The translations under genes and the position numbers were made by a program. A stretch of DNA of 50,906 bases from Hyphomicrobiales bacterium. Lineage in GTDB: Bacteria > Pseudomonadota > Alphaproteobacteria > Rhizobiales > JAJFHB01. Under the pieces are notes generated by a model. That model had not been told where the DNA came from. It worked only from the letters and a program-made list of their open reading frames with translations, and made no database searches. The stretch spans positions 1-50,906 of the forward strand of contig JAJFHL010000052.1 of assembly GCA_021775615.1 (NCBI GenBank), given 5' to 3'. This document shows, piece after piece, positions 28,413 to 37,713 of this stretch; the first letter of the stretch is position 1; each line of letters starts with the position of its first letter.

Positions 28413-29366
28413 TCACACCCTGCGCCGGTTCGCTTCCGCCGCGGCGACTTCGTCGTGGCGCGGCTGCGACTGCACTTCGATGAACAGGCGTGTGATTTCC
28501 GGGAAGCGCGACTTGATTGCCATCTCCAGAATGTAGATCGCCTCTTCAACCTTGCCGGCGGTGAGATGGTCGTGAAAATCAAGGCTGAGGGCCAGCAGCA
28601 CGTCCTGGGGCCCCATATGCATGGTGCGCAGTTCGTTGATCATCCGCACCGACTCGGCGTTTGCCACGATCTCCTGGACGCCTGAGCGCAACATGTCGCT
28701 CGCCGCTTCACCGATCAGGAGCGCCTTGGTCTCATACGCCAGGAAGATAGCCGTGACGGCAAGGAGCACACCAATCCCTATGGACGCGGCCCCGTCCATC
28801 CACGGCAGCTCGAGATACTGTGCGAGGGCCAATCCGACCAGCGCAATGAACAAGCCGATCATCGCGGCGATGTCTTCGAACAGCACCGTGAAAACGGCCG
28901 GGTCCTTGCTGTGCCGGACAGCCGTGATCCAGCGCATCTCTCCGCGCATCTTGTTGAATTCCTTCACCGCCACCCGCAGCGAGAAGGCCTCGAACAGCAT
29001 CGCCAGTCCGAGCACCACATAGTTCACCATCGGATCGGACACCTGATGTGGGTTCATCACCTTGGTGATCCCCTCGTAGAGCGACACTCCCGAACCGATG
29101 GCAAAGATCAGGATGGCCACCACAAAGGCCCAGAAGTACAGCTCGCGGCCATACCCGAAGGGGTGCTCCTCGTCCGCCGCCCGGTCAGCGCGCCTGAGCC
29201 CGTAGAGCAAGAGGAGCTGATTGAACACGTCCACCACCGAGTGTATGGCCTCGGACAGCATGGCCGACGAACCGGTGTATGCCGAAGCTGCAAACTTGGT
29301 GATGGCGATCAGGCTGTTGCCGATGAGAGCGGCGTAGATCACCCGCTTGGAGGCGTGAGAGGCCAT
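28413..29366 (-). CDS. CDF-family cation efflux transporter
   Basis: Cation diffusion facilitator of 317 residues, from ATG 29366 (MASHASKRVIYAAL); the frame extends 26 codons upstream without support. It has six predicted membrane helices and a C-terminal cytoplasmic domain. TM2 keeps the HSVVD metal-site motif (His42, Asp46), and the following loop has EEHPFGYGRE. In TM5 the usual HxxxD is replaced by FEDIAA (Glu164-Asp165), a pattern I associate with the ZNT9/SLC30A9-like subgroup. The transported metal is therefore uncertain (Zn, Fe or other). It is divergent from gyrA. Confidence 0.85.
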   Translation of the reverse strand: MASHASKRVIYAALIGNSLIAITKFAASAYTGSSAMLSEAIHSVVDVFNQLLLLYGLRRADRAADEEHPFGYGRELYFWAFVVAILIFAIGSGVSLYEGITKVMNPHQVSDPMVNYVVLGLAMLFEAFSLRVAVKEFNKMRGEMRWITAVRHSKDPAVFTVLFEDIAAMIGLFIALVGLALAQYLELPWMDGAASIGIGVLLAVTAIFLAYETKALLIGEAASDMLRSGVQEIVANAESVRMINELRTMHMGPQDVLLALSLDFHDHLTAGKVEEAIYILEMAIKSRFPEITRLFIEVQSQPRHDEVAAAEANRRRV

Positions 29367-29783
29367 ACGTGTTCTGCAATCCGTTAGATTGATGCCCGCC
29401 CGGCAGAGCTTTACGTTGTTACGGAAAACCGCCGCCGGGAACAAGAGCGAACTGGTTTCGGTGTCCGGAATTTACCGCGGATACAGGCCGAACCGGCACA
29501 GTGCCGAAGGCCCGAAACCACGGACCAAAGCTGCCCGGAGCGGGCGAAAGCGCACATTTTGCGGCACGCCTCTTTTTCATCGGTGAAAAGCGCAGAAAAC
29601 TGGGCAAAACACGTCTATTTCAGGCACGCTTTCATTTGCTTGCAGGAGCCCCAGCTGGTAAACTCAAATCAATTACGAATCAGCGACTTAACCACACTTT
29701 CTCACGTGCCGTAACTTATGACCCCCTCGTCATAGCAGTGAGTGCATTGACCGCCGTAAACGCGGTCGGCAAAGAGGCCGGAT
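29367..29783. other. 417-bp divergent intergenic region upstream of gyrA
   Basis: No gene is convincing here: the open frames on either strand lack homology and ribosome-binding sites. The right half is AT-richer and holds the candidate gyrA promoter. A GAAC-N6-GAAC at about 29439-29452 is one base short of an SOS box spacing. Otherwise I see nothing specific. Confidence 0.6.
29636..29664 (+). promoter_or_regulatory. Candidate sigma-70 promoter for gyrA
   Basis: TTGCTT (29636-29641) and TAAACT (29659-29664) are separated by 17 bp, 119 bp upstream of the gyrA start. Matches are four of six at each element. It is the best pair that I found in the gap, but it is a pattern match only. Confidence 0.35.
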
Positions 29784-32642
29784 TTGTCAGATATCGACGA
29801 TACCATCGGCGGCGAGCAGACGCCCGAAGAAGGCGGAATATCTCCGATAGCAATCGAAGAGGAGATGAAGCGCAGCTATCTCGATTACGCCATGAGCGTG
29901 ATCGTGAGCCGCGCCTTGCCCGATGTTCGCGATGGCCTGAAACCGGTGCATCGCCGCATTCTCTATTCGATGCACGAGAACGGCTACGACTGGAATAAGC
30001 CCTACCGTAAGTCGGCCCGCGTCGTCGGCGACGTCATCGGTAAGTACCACCCCCACGGCGACCAATCGATCTACGACGCCCTGGTCCGCATGGCGCAGAG
30101 CTTTTCGCTGCGGCTGCCACTGCTCGATGGCCAGGGCAACTTCGGTTCCGTGGACGGCGATCCGCCGGCCGCCATGCGTTACACCGAAGTGCGCATGGGC
30201 AAGCCCGCGCATGCCCTCCTGGAAGACATCGATAAGGACACCGTCGACTTCCAGGACAACTACGACAATTCGGAAACCGAACCGAAGGTCCTGCCGGCCC
30301 GCATTCCGAACCTCTTGGTCAATGGTGCCGGCGGTATCGCCGTCGGTATGGCAACCAACATCCCGCCGCACAATCTCGGCGAGGTGATCGACGCCTGCAT
30401 CACGGTGATCGAACGACCTGAAACATCCATCGAAGAACTGATCGAAATCATTCCGGGACCGGATTTTCCCACCGGCGGCCTCATTCTCGGACGCGCCGGC
30501 ATCAAGTCCGCCTATCACACCGGCAAGGGGTCGGTCACCATGCGTGGCCGGGTGACGACGGAGACGGTTCGCAAGGACCGCGAAGCCCTGATCATTCACG
30601 AGATTCCCTATCAGGTGAACAAGGCCTCGATGGTGGAGAAGATCGCCGAGCTGGTGCGCGACAAGAAGGTCGAGGGCATCGCCGACATCCGCGATGAATC
30701 AGACCGCCAGGGCATGCGCGTCGTCGTTGAATTGCGCCGCGACGCCATGGCAGATGTGGTGTTGAACCAGATCTACCGTTTCTCGCCGCTGCAATCGACA
30801 TTCGGCTGCAATCTGGTGGCGTTGTCGAGCGGCCGCCCGGAGTTGATGAACCTGAAGGACTTCCTGACCGCCTTCGTGGCGTTCCGGGAAGAGGTTGTCA
30901 CCCGCCGCACCAAATTTCTGCTGAACAAGGCGCGCGAGCGCGCTCACATCTTGGTCGGCCTCGCCATTGCCGTGGCCAATATCGACGATGTCATCCACCT
31001 GATCCGCAATGCGCCTGACCCGGCGACCGCCCGGGCCCAGCTGATGGCCCGCAACTGGCCGGCGCATGACATGGAGCCGTTGATCAAGCTGATTGACGAT
31101 CCGCGTCACAAGGTTGCCGAGGACGGCACCTACCGGCTGTCGGAGGAGCAGGCCCGCGCCATCCTCGAGCTGCGCCTGCAGCGCCTGACAGCACTGGGGC
31201 GCGACGAGATCGGAGACGAGCTGAAGGAGCTCGGCGCCAAGATCACCGATTACCTCGACATCCTGCGCTCGCGCGCCCGTGTGCTGGAGATCGTCAAGGA
31301 AGAACTGCTGGCGGTTCGCGAAGAGTTCGCCAACGAACGGCGCACCGAGATCGTCGAGGCCGAGTTCGAGGTTGAGGACGAGGACCTGATCCAGCGCGAG
31401 GACATGGTCGTCACCGTGTCGCACCGCGGCTACATCAAGCGGGTTCCGCTGGCGACCTACCGCGCCCAGCACCGCGGCGGCAAGGGTCGCTCCGGCATGT
31501 CGACCCGCGACGAGGATTTCGTCACCCAGCTGTTCGTCGCCAATACCCACACGCCAATGCTGTTCTTCTCCTCGGCGGGCATGGTCTACCGCATGAAGGT
31601 CTGGCGCCTGCCGGTCGGCACGCCGCAGGCCCGTGGCAAGGCGATGATCAATCTTCTGCCGCTCGGCCAGGGCGAGATCATCACGACCGTCATGCCGATG
31701 CCGGAAGACGAGAGCGCCTGGTCGGAGCAGCAACTGATGTTCGCCACTCGGTCCGGCGGTGTCCGCCGCAATGCGCTGGCCGACTTCATCAACATTCACA
31801 AAGGCGGCAAGATCGCCATGAAGCTGGATGAGGGCGACGGCATCGCCGGGGTCCAGATCTGCAGCCCGGCCGACGATATCATCCTCACCACGGCCAATGG
31901 CCGCTGCATCCGCTTCCGCGTCGAGGACGTCCGCGTGTTTGCCGGCAGAACGTCCACCGGCGTGCGCGGAATAAGGCTGGGCAAGGACAAGGAGATGGGC
32001 GAGGACAGGGTCATTTCGATGACCGTGTTGCGGCATGTCGACACCACGCCACCGGAGGCCCGTGCCTATCTCAAACAGGCAAATGCCATGCGCCGGGCGG
32101 TCAATGGGGAAGAAGAACTCGAAGCAGAAATTGAAATTGCCGAAGACGACGCCGAGGAGAACGGCGAAGAGGTCACGGTATCGCCTGAACGCTATACCGA
32201 ACTGGGCGCCGCCGAACAGTACGTGCTCACTGTATCCCAAAACGGCTACGGAAAGCGTTCGTCGGCCTACGAATACCGGGTGTCTGGACGCGGTGGCAAA
32301 GGCATCATTGCAATGGCCGTCAACAAGCGAAATGGCCCGCTCGTGGCATCGTTCCCGGTTGAAGACGGCGACGACATCATGCTTGTCACGGACGGCGGTC
32401 AGCTCATCCGCTGTCCGGTAGGCGACATCCGCATTGCCGGCCGAAGCACGCAAGGCGTGACGATCTTCAATACGGCAAACGAGGAACACGTCGTTTCCGT
32501 GGAACGCCTGAGTGAAGACGCCGGCGAAGACGAAGACGGTGTGAGCACTCTCGAAGAAGGTGAGGGCGGCATCGAAAACAGCCAAGACGGGCAGGATGAG
32601 ACCGATCCGGGCCCCGGCGGCGACGGCGAGCAGGACGGTTAG
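29784..32642 (+). CDS. gyrA: DNA gyrase subunit A
   Basis: Cleaving-rejoining subunit of DNA gyrase, which introduces negative supercoils. The start is TTG 29784 with AGAGG at 29773-29777. The 952 residues contain the winged-helix domain with catalytic Tyr133 ([10 protein letters not shown]), the coiled-coil and tower, and a six-blade C-terminal wrapping domain with a GyrA box ([11 protein letters not shown]). The quinolone-resistance region reads [13 protein letters not shown], with Gln94 where E. coli has Ser83 and Asp98 at the Asp87 position. Two acidic stretches stand out: an insert at about 775-800 ([17 protein letters not shown]) and the last ~45 residues. GyrA is expected to pair with a GyrB encoded elsewhere. 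Confidence 0.97.
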   Translation: MSDIDDTIGGEQTPEEGGISPIAIEEEMKRSYLDYAMSVIVSRALPDVRDGLKPVHRRILYSMHENGYDWNKPYRKSARVVGDVIGKYHPHGDQSIYDALVRMAQSFSLRLPLLDGQGNFGSVDGDPPAAMRYTEVRMGKPAHALLEDIDKDTVDFQDNYDNSETEPKVLPARIPNLLVNGAGGIAVGMATNIPPHNLGEVIDACITVIERPETSIEELIEIIPGPDFPTGGLILGRAGIKSAYHTGKGSVTMRGRVTTETVRKDREALIIHEIPYQVNKASMVEKIAELVRDKKVEGIADIRDESDRQGMRVVVELRRDAMADVVLNQIYRFSPLQSTFGCNLVALSSGRPELMNLKDFLTAFVAFREEVVTRRTKFLLNKARERAHILVGLAIAVANIDDVIHLIRNAPDPATARAQLMARNWPAHDMEPLIKLIDDPRHKVAEDGTYRLSEEQARAILELRLQRLTALGRDEIGDELKELGAKITDYLDILRSRARVLEIVKEELLAVREEFANERRTEIVEAEFEVEDEDLIQREDMVVTVSHRGYIKRVPLATYRAQHRGGKGRSGMSTRDEDFVTQLFVANTHTPMLFFSSAGMVYRMKVWRLPVGTPQARGKAMINLLPLGQGEIITTVMPMPEDESAWSEQQLMFATRSGGVRRNALADFINIHKGGKIAMKLDEGDGIAGVQICSPADDIILTTANGRCIRFRVEDVRVFAGRTSTGVRGIRLGKDKEMGEDRVISMTVLRHVDTTPPEARAYLKQANAMRRAVNGEEELEAEIEIAEDDAEENGEEVTVSPERYTELGAAEQYVLTVSQNGYGKRSSAYEYRVSGRGGKGIIAMAVNKRNGPLVASFPVEDGDDIMLVTDGGQLIRCPVGDIRIAGRSTQGVTIFNTANEEHVVSVERLSEDAGEDEDGVSTLEEGEGGIENSQDGQDETDPGPGGDGEQDG

Positions 32643-32715
32643 AAGGTTGCATTCGCCGCCACTTCTGTGAGACAGCAGTGCCCGTAAAGTTTGCACGACC
32701 AAGGGACTGAGCGAC

Positions 32716-33216
32716 GTGACGACGACTGCGTTCTATGCTGGAAGCTTCGATCCTCCCACAAACGGGCACATGGACGTCATCGCACGCGCCTTGCGTATCG
32801 CGGACAGGCTCGTTATCGGGATCGGCGTTCATCATCAGAAAACACCGTTCCTCGAAACCGAAAAGCGCATTCGCCTGCTCGAGGAGGAAGTTGTTTCCCT
32901 GGCTCAAAAGACCGGCCATGAGGCAGCTGTCACAACATTCGACGGGCTCGTGGTCGAAGCCGCGCTAAGAGCGGGCGCCGACTACATGGTGCGCGGCTTG
33001 CGCAATGGAACCGACTATGAGTACGAAGCGCAGATGAACGGCATGAACGCCACGATGGCTCCCGGACTTGAGACGGTCTACCTTGCGGCCACGCCGCAGG
33101 TCAGCTTCATTTCATCAACACTTGTCCGCCAAATCGCCACAATGGGCGGGGATATCACGCCATTCGTGCCAGAGACCGTTGCCGTTTGCATCGCAGAAAA
33201 ACTGGCAAACGCATAA
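32716..33216 (+). CDS. coaD: Phosphopantetheine adenylyltransferase
   Basis: Penultimate enzyme of coenzyme A synthesis; it adenylylates 4'-phosphopantetheine to dephospho-CoA. The 166 residues begin with the nucleotidyltransferase motif AFYAGSFDPPTNGHMD (the T/HxGH motif as TNGH), and contain VRGLRNGTDYEYE and the C-terminal ISSTLVRQIA signature. The start is GTG 32716, without a strong ribosome-binding site. gyrA-coaD-ppi order is common in Rhizobiales. Confidence 0.96.
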   Translation: MTTTAFYAGSFDPPTNGHMDVIARALRIADRLVIGIGVHHQKTPFLETEKRIRLLEEEVVSLAQKTGHEAAVTTFDGLVVEAALRAGADYMVRGLRNGTDYEYEAQMNGMNATMAPGLETVYLAATPQVSFISSTLVRQIATMGGDITPFVPETVAVCIAEKLANA

Positions 33217-33245
33217 TCCAGACAAGACTATCGGAGAAATTGCTT

Positions 33246-33785
33246 ATGAGTTTCATCAAGACTATTGGGATGGCGCTGCTACTTGTTGCAGTCCTCGTCG
33301 TACCGGGACAGGCGCTGACACTCGACCCGGAGAACACACTCTATCTCGACACCAAATACGGCCGCGTGGTCATCCGTTTGCGCCCGGATCTTGCTCCCTT
33401 GCATGTCGAGCGTGTCAAGAAGCTGACGCGTGAAGGCTTCTACAACGGGTTGAAGTTCCACCGTGTCATCGAAGGTTTCATGGCGCAGACCGGCGACCCG
33501 CGCGGCAATGGCACCGGCAGCTCGTCATATGCCGACGTGAAGGCCGAATTCAATCACATGCCCTTCATCCGGGGCACCGTGGGCGCCGCACGCTCCAACG
33601 ACCCGAACAGCGCCAACAGCCAGTTTTTTATCGTTTTCGCTGATGCTCAGTTCCTCAACAAGAACTACACGGCCTGGGGCGAAGTCGTTAAAGGCATGGA
33701 GTTCGTCGACAAGATCAAACGCGGTGAGCCGCCATCCAATCCGGACAAGATTGTAAAAATGAGTGTCGCGGCAGACGTCGACTGA
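33246..33785 (+). CDS. ppiA: Periplasmic peptidyl-prolyl isomerase, cyclophilin type
   Basis: Cyclophilin of 179 residues with an N-terminal signal peptide (IKTIGMALLLVAVLVVPGQA), so it acts on proline bonds of periplasmic proteins. ATG 33246 has GGAGAAA upstream. Catalytic-domain signatures are FHRVIEGFMAQTGDP (with the active-site Arg), NSANSQFFIVF and the C-terminal WGEVVKGMEFVDKI. It is followed by a closely similar cytoplasmic paralogue, evidently a tandem duplication. Confidence 0.93.
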   Translation: MSFIKTIGMALLLVAVLVVPGQALTLDPENTLYLDTKYGRVVIRLRPDLAPLHVERVKKLTREGFYNGLKFHRVIEGFMAQTGDPRGNGTGSSSYADVKAEFNHMPFIRGTVGAARSNDPNSANSQFFIVFADAQFLNKNYTAWGEVVKGMEFVDKIKRGEPPSNPDKIVKMSVAADVD

Positions 33786-33826
33786 TTGCAGGTCGGCGCC
33801 GCATTACCGAACACGAGAGAGAATTC

Positions 33827-34312
33827 ATGTCAGACACACCCATTCAAGATCCCGAAAACACCCTGCTCATGGATCTGGAGCACGGCCGCGTCGTCATAGC
33901 GTTGCGTCCCGACGTTGCGCCCAATCACGTGGCGCGCATCAAGGAGCTGTCCCGTCAGGGCTTCTATGACGGCATTGTCTTTCATCGCGTCATCGAAGGC
34001 TTCATGGCTCAGGGCGGTGATCCCACGGGCACGGGAACGGGAGGGTCGGGTCAACATCTCGATGCTGAATTCTCCGATGCACCACATGTTCGCGGAACCG
34101 CCTCGATGGCCCGTGCGGCAAGCCCGAATAGCGCCGACAGCCAGTTTTTCATCTGTTTCGACGACGCTCCGTTCCTTAATGGCCAGTACACCGTATGGGG
34201 CAATGTCGTCGACGGCATGGAGCATATCGACAAGATCAAGCGTGGCGAGCCGGTGAGCGATCCCGACAAGATCGTTCAGATGAAGGTCGCGGCCGACGAA
34301 GACGCGGCCTAG
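33827..34312 (+). CDS. ppiB: Cytoplasmic peptidyl-prolyl isomerase, cyclophilin type
   Basis: Cyclophilin of 161 residues without a signal peptide. It carries FHRVIEGFMAQGGDPTGTG, NSADSQFFICFDD and the shared C-terminal IKRGEPVSDPDKIVQMKVAAD, almost the same as in the upstream periplasmic copy. GAGAG lies before ATG 33827. queA begins 9 bp after the stop. Confidence 0.95.
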   Translation: MSDTPIQDPENTLLMDLEHGRVVIALRPDVAPNHVARIKELSRQGFYDGIVFHRVIEGFMAQGGDPTGTGTGGSGQHLDAEFSDAPHVRGTASMARAASPNSADSQFFICFDDAPFLNGQYTVWGNVVDGMEHIDKIKRGEPVSDPDKIVQMKVAADEDAA

Positions 34313-34321
34313 TGCCGTTCT

Positions 34322-35404
34322 GTGCGCGTCGATGCGTTCGACTTCGAGCTGCCGGGCGACAGCATTGCGCTGCGCCCGGCCGAGCCGCGCGATAGCTCGC
34401 GGTTGCTTGTAGTCGATCCGGGCACAGACAGCTGGCACGACAGCCGGTTCGCCGATCTGGCCGAACTTCTTCAGCCCGGCGACACGCTTGTTTTCAACGA
34501 CACCAAGGTCATACCCGCCAGGCTTCGCGGCGTGCGCCTGGGGCGTGGCGAGACCACACCGAGGATTGAAGCAACACTCCACCGGCGTGTGGACGGTCAT
34601 CGCTGGTGGGCATTTGCCAGGCCAGCAAAGAAACTGGGCGAAGGGGATGTGGTGTCCTTTGGGGGATCCACCGATGCGTGTCTTGCCGGCATTCTCGAGG
34701 CCCGCGTGGAACAAAAAGGCGAGGGCGGAGAAGTCCTGCTCGCTTTCGAGCTTGCGGGCACGGCGCTTGACGAAGCGATCGCCATGCACGGCACCATGCC
34801 GCTGCCGCCCTACATCGCCTCGAAGCGGGCACCGGATGACCGCGACCTGGATGACTATCAGACGATCTTTGCCGCGGAGGGCGGTGCCGTGGCGGCGCCC
34901 ACTGCCGGTCTGCACTTCACGCCCTCCATGCTGCAGCGGCTTGAGAGCAGGGGAGTTGAACGAATTGCGGTAACCTTGCATGTCGGCGCCGGCACTTTCC
35001 TGCCGGTGAAGGCGGAAACCACGCAGGAACACCGCATGCATTTCGAGTGGGGCCAGATATCGGCACAGGCCGCCGCACAGATAGAGGCGGCCCGAACCCG
35101 TGGCAACCGCATCATATGCATCGGCACCACGTCGCTGCGCCTCCTCGAGGCGGCCGTCGATGAGGCGGGCACACTCCGGGCATTTTCAGACGAAACCGAT
35201 ATATTCATTACGCCTGGATATCGCTTTCGCGCCGCCGATATGCTGCTGACGAATTTTCATCTGCCGCGCTCCACCCTCTTCATGCTGGTTTGTGCATTCA
35301 GCGGTACAGATTTGATGAAGGCAGCCTACGCCCATGCCATTGATGCGGGATATCGTTTCTACTCCTACGGCGATGCCTGTTTGCTGTCGCTCAAGACGGC
35401 CTAA
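34322..35404 (+). CDS. queA: S-adenosylmethionine:tRNA ribosyltransferase-isomerase
   Basis: Makes epoxyqueuosine from preQ1-modified tRNA in the queuosine pathway. The 360 residues start at GTG 34322 with the conserved [14 protein letters not shown] block, followed by [39 protein letters not shown] and [15 protein letters not shown], all QueA signatures. It is adjacent to tgt, the enzyme that provides its tRNA substrate. Confidence 0.97.
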   Translation: MRVDAFDFELPGDSIALRPAEPRDSSRLLVVDPGTDSWHDSRFADLAELLQPGDTLVFNDTKVIPARLRGVRLGRGETTPRIEATLHRRVDGHRWWAFARPAKKLGEGDVVSFGGSTDACLAGILEARVEQKGEGGEVLLAFELAGTALDEAIAMHGTMPLPPYIASKRAPDDRDLDDYQTIFAAEGGAVAAPTAGLHFTPSMLQRLESRGVERIAVTLHVGAGTFLPVKAETTQEHRMHFEWGQISAQAAAQIEAARTRGNRIICIGTTSLRLLEAAVDEAGTLRAFSDETDIFITPGYRFRAADMLLTNFHLPRSTLFMLVCAFSGTDLMKAAYAHAIDAGYRFYSYGDACLLSLKTA

Positions 35405-35413
35405 GGTCCTGCC

Positions 35414-36556
35414 ATGACGAACGCTCCGCCTCCTTCATTCGGCTTCACCGTGCACGCCAGCGACGGCGCCGCCCGTTGCGGCACGGTCGCAACCGCCCAT
35501 GGTGAGATCCGAACACCGGCATTCATGCCGGTGGGCACCGCCGCCACGGTCAAGGCAATGTTTCCCGAGCATGTCCGCGACACAGGCGCCGATGTGCTGC
35601 TCGGCAACACCTATCATCTGATGCTGAGGCCCGGCGCCGAGCGGATCGCGGCCCTGGGCGGTCTGCACCACTTCATGGGCTGGCCGCACGCGATCCTGAC
35701 TGACTCCGGCGGCTTCCAGGTGATGTCGCTTGCCAAGCTGCGCAAACTGACCGAGGACGGCGTCACCTTTCAATCCCATATCGACGGCAGCAAACACCAT
35801 CTGACGCCGGAACGGTCCATGGAGATCCAGGGCCTGCTCGGGTCGGACATCCAGATGGTGCTCGACGAGTGCACACCGTTTCCCTGCAGCAGGGATGAAG
35901 CGGCGGACTCGATGCGGCTTTCGCTAAGGTGGGCTGAGCGGTCACGAAAGGCCTTTGCCGGGAAACCCGGCCAGGCGGTGTTTGGCATCGTGCAGGGAAG
36001 CGTTTTTGCCGATCTGCGTTATGAATCGGCCAAAGCCCTCATCGACATCGATTTTCCCGGATACTCGGTGGGTGGCCTGGCGGTTGGCGAAGGCCAGGAA
36101 GCCATGCTTCGGGTTCTCGATGAAACGGTCCCGGTCCTCCCGGACGACAAGCCCCGTTACCTTATGGGCGTCGGCACCCCTTCCGACCTTCTGGAATCGG
36201 TGCAACGCGGCATAGACATGTTCGACTGCGTGATGCCGACCCGTTCGGGTCGCCACGGTCAGGCCTTCACGCGTTTTGGAAAGGTCAATCTTTCGAACGC
36301 CCGCCACGCCGACGACCCGCGGCCTCTTGACGAGGAGAGTCCGTCGGCCACCGCAGGCACCTATTCGCGCGCTTATCTGCATCATCTGGTCAAATCAAAC
36401 GAGATTCTGGGCATGATGCTGATCACCCGCATCAATCTCGATTATTACCAGCATCTGATGCAGGGCATGCGGGACGCAATTTCAGATCAAAGCCTTTCGG
36501 ACTTTGCTGCAAGGACCATCGCCGGTTGGCGGGCGGGGGATATTGCCGAGCGCTGA
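35414..36556 (+). CDS. tgt: tRNA-guanine transglycosylase, zinc site lost
   Basis: Exchanges guanine for preQ1 at position 34 of the queuosine tRNAs. The 380 residues retain the catalytic aspartates in [12 protein letters not shown] (Asp97) and [12 protein letters not shown] (Asp271), and the VGGLAVGE substrate loop. The C-terminal zinc site is gone: the CxCxxC segment reads ESPSATAG (residues 308-315), so the three Cys positions are Ser309, Ser311 and Ala314. The distal His is Ile340 ([10 protein letters not shown]). Flanking residues such as [10 protein letters not shown] are normal, so this is not a frameshift. The fold may be stabilised without metal, or activity may differ. Confidence 0.93.
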   Translation: MTNAPPPSFGFTVHASDGAARCGTVATAHGEIRTPAFMPVGTAATVKAMFPEHVRDTGADVLLGNTYHLMLRPGAERIAALGGLHHFMGWPHAILTDSGGFQVMSLAKLRKLTEDGVTFQSHIDGSKHHLTPERSMEIQGLLGSDIQMVLDECTPFPCSRDEAADSMRLSLRWAERSRKAFAGKPGQAVFGIVQGSVFADLRYESAKALIDIDFPGYSVGGLAVGEGQEAMLRVLDETVPVLPDDKPRYLMGVGTPSDLLESVQRGIDMFDCVMPTRSGRHGQAFTRFGKVNLSNARHADDPRPLDEESPSATAGTYSRAYLHHLVKSNEILGMMLITRINLDYYQHLMQGMRDAISDQSLSDFAARTIAGWRAGDIAER

Positions 36557-36642
36557 CACTCGCGCTTGCAAATCCGGCACGGAGTGGATTTGATGCGCAG
36601 CGGCGATGTTTTGAGACCACGCGGCAATTGGGGTGCGGCGAC

Positions 36643-37671
36643 ATGAAGACAGTGTTGAACGAAGTGCATCGACAGCACTTTCCCAAGGGCGAACTTTATG
36701 GCGGAGAGTTGGTCGTTCCCTTTGAACGCCCAGAGCGATGGGACATCATCGTCGAACAGCTCAATTCCATGGAGATGGCCGACTTCGTCGATCCCGATCC
36801 CCTGGACATGGAGACGGTCCAAAAGATCCACGACGCCGACTTCCTGCGGTTCCTTGCAACCGCCTGGGATATGTGGGCGGAAGAGAATTACGCCGGCGAG
36901 GCACTGCCCACCGTGATCCCCGCACGGCGCATGCAGCAACGCGAACCCGATCACATTGACGGCAAGCTCGGCTACTTCTGCATGGCGATCGAAACAGCCA
37001 TCACCAGCGGAACATGGGTGGCAGCCTGCGCGAGCGCAGCGGTTGCACAAACCGGACAGCGCCTCGTGTCAGGCGGCGAGGCGTCGGCATTCGCGTTGTG
37101 CCGTCCGCCGGGCCATCACGCCGCGCGCGATCTCTATGGCGGATACTGCTTCTTGAACAACGCGGCAATAGCTGCCCAGGGCTTTCTCGACGCCGGAGCT
37201 TCCAGGGTCGCCGTTCTCGACGTGGACTTTCATCACGGCAACGGCACGCAGGACATTTTCTACGACCGGTCCGACGTGCTGTTCGCGTCTCTGCACGGCG
37301 ATCCGCGAACGGCTTTCCCGCATTTCCTGGGTTTTGCCGATGAGACCGGAAAAGGTGAGGGCGAAGGGTTCAACGTCAACTATCCGATGCCGTCGGGCAC
37401 CGACTTCCAGACCTGGGGCAACGCCCTGGATGACGCCTGCGCCCGGATTGACGCCTACGCACCGGACGCCGTCGTCGTTTCGCTGGGGGTCGACACCTAC
37501 AAGGATGACCCGATCAGCTTCTTCAGGCTCGAATCCGAGAATTTCTCGACCTATGGTGCGCGGATCGCAAAACTGGCGCGCCCGACGCTCTTCGTCATGG
37601 AAGGCGGCTACGCGGTCGAGGAAATCGGCACCAACACCGTCAACGTCCTTGAAGGCTTTGAGCGCGCCTGA
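36643..37671 (+). CDS. aphA: Acetylpolyamine amidohydrolase (class IIb HDAC fold)
   Basis: Zinc-dependent deacetylase expected to remove acetyl groups from N-acetylputrescine, N-acetylspermidine or similar amines. ATG 36643 gives 342 residues that closely resemble the Mycoplana ramosa enzyme, including the N-terminal KGELYGGELVVPFE that shapes the narrow amine channel. The active site is intact and keeps the same numbering: PPGHHA (His158, His159), DVDFHHGNG (Asp195, His197) and the Tyr in EGGYAVEEIG. It precedes a SABATH-type methyltransferase by 42 bp. The local neighbourhood suggests amine metabolism, but the physiological substrate is not shown. Confidence 0.92.
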   Translation: MKTVLNEVHRQHFPKGELYGGELVVPFERPERWDIIVEQLNSMEMADFVDPDPLDMETVQKIHDADFLRFLATAWDMWAEENYAGEALPTVIPARRMQQREPDHIDGKLGYFCMAIETAITSGTWVAACASAAVAQTGQRLVSGGEASAFALCRPPGHHAARDLYGGYCFLNNAAIAAQGFLDAGASRVAVLDVDFHHGNGTQDIFYDRSDVLFASLHGDPRTAFPHFLGFADETGKGEGEGFNVNYPMPSGTDFQTWGNALDDACARIDAYAPDAVVVSLGVDTYKDDPISFFRLESENFSTYGARIAKLARPTLFVMEGGYAVEEIGTNTVNVLEGFERA

Positions 37672-37713
37672 ACACCCAAGAAGAAGACCAACCTCGCCGG
37701 GAGAGATATCATC

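Noticed and set aside
29439-29452. SOS-like GAAC...GAAC upstream of gyrA
   Set aside because: The spacing is six bases, not the seven required for the alphaproteobacterial LexA box.
29389-29586. Possible small gene in the gyrA upstream gap
   Set aside because: No ribosome-binding site, no homology, and it overlaps the likely promoter region of gyrA. Short frames on both strands there are of chance type.
30699-32702. Long minus-strand open frame (667 codons) opposite gyrA
   Set aside because: It lies entirely antisense to gyrA, whose product is full-length and conserved. Long antisense frames are expected in GC-rich coding DNA, and the translation resembles no family.
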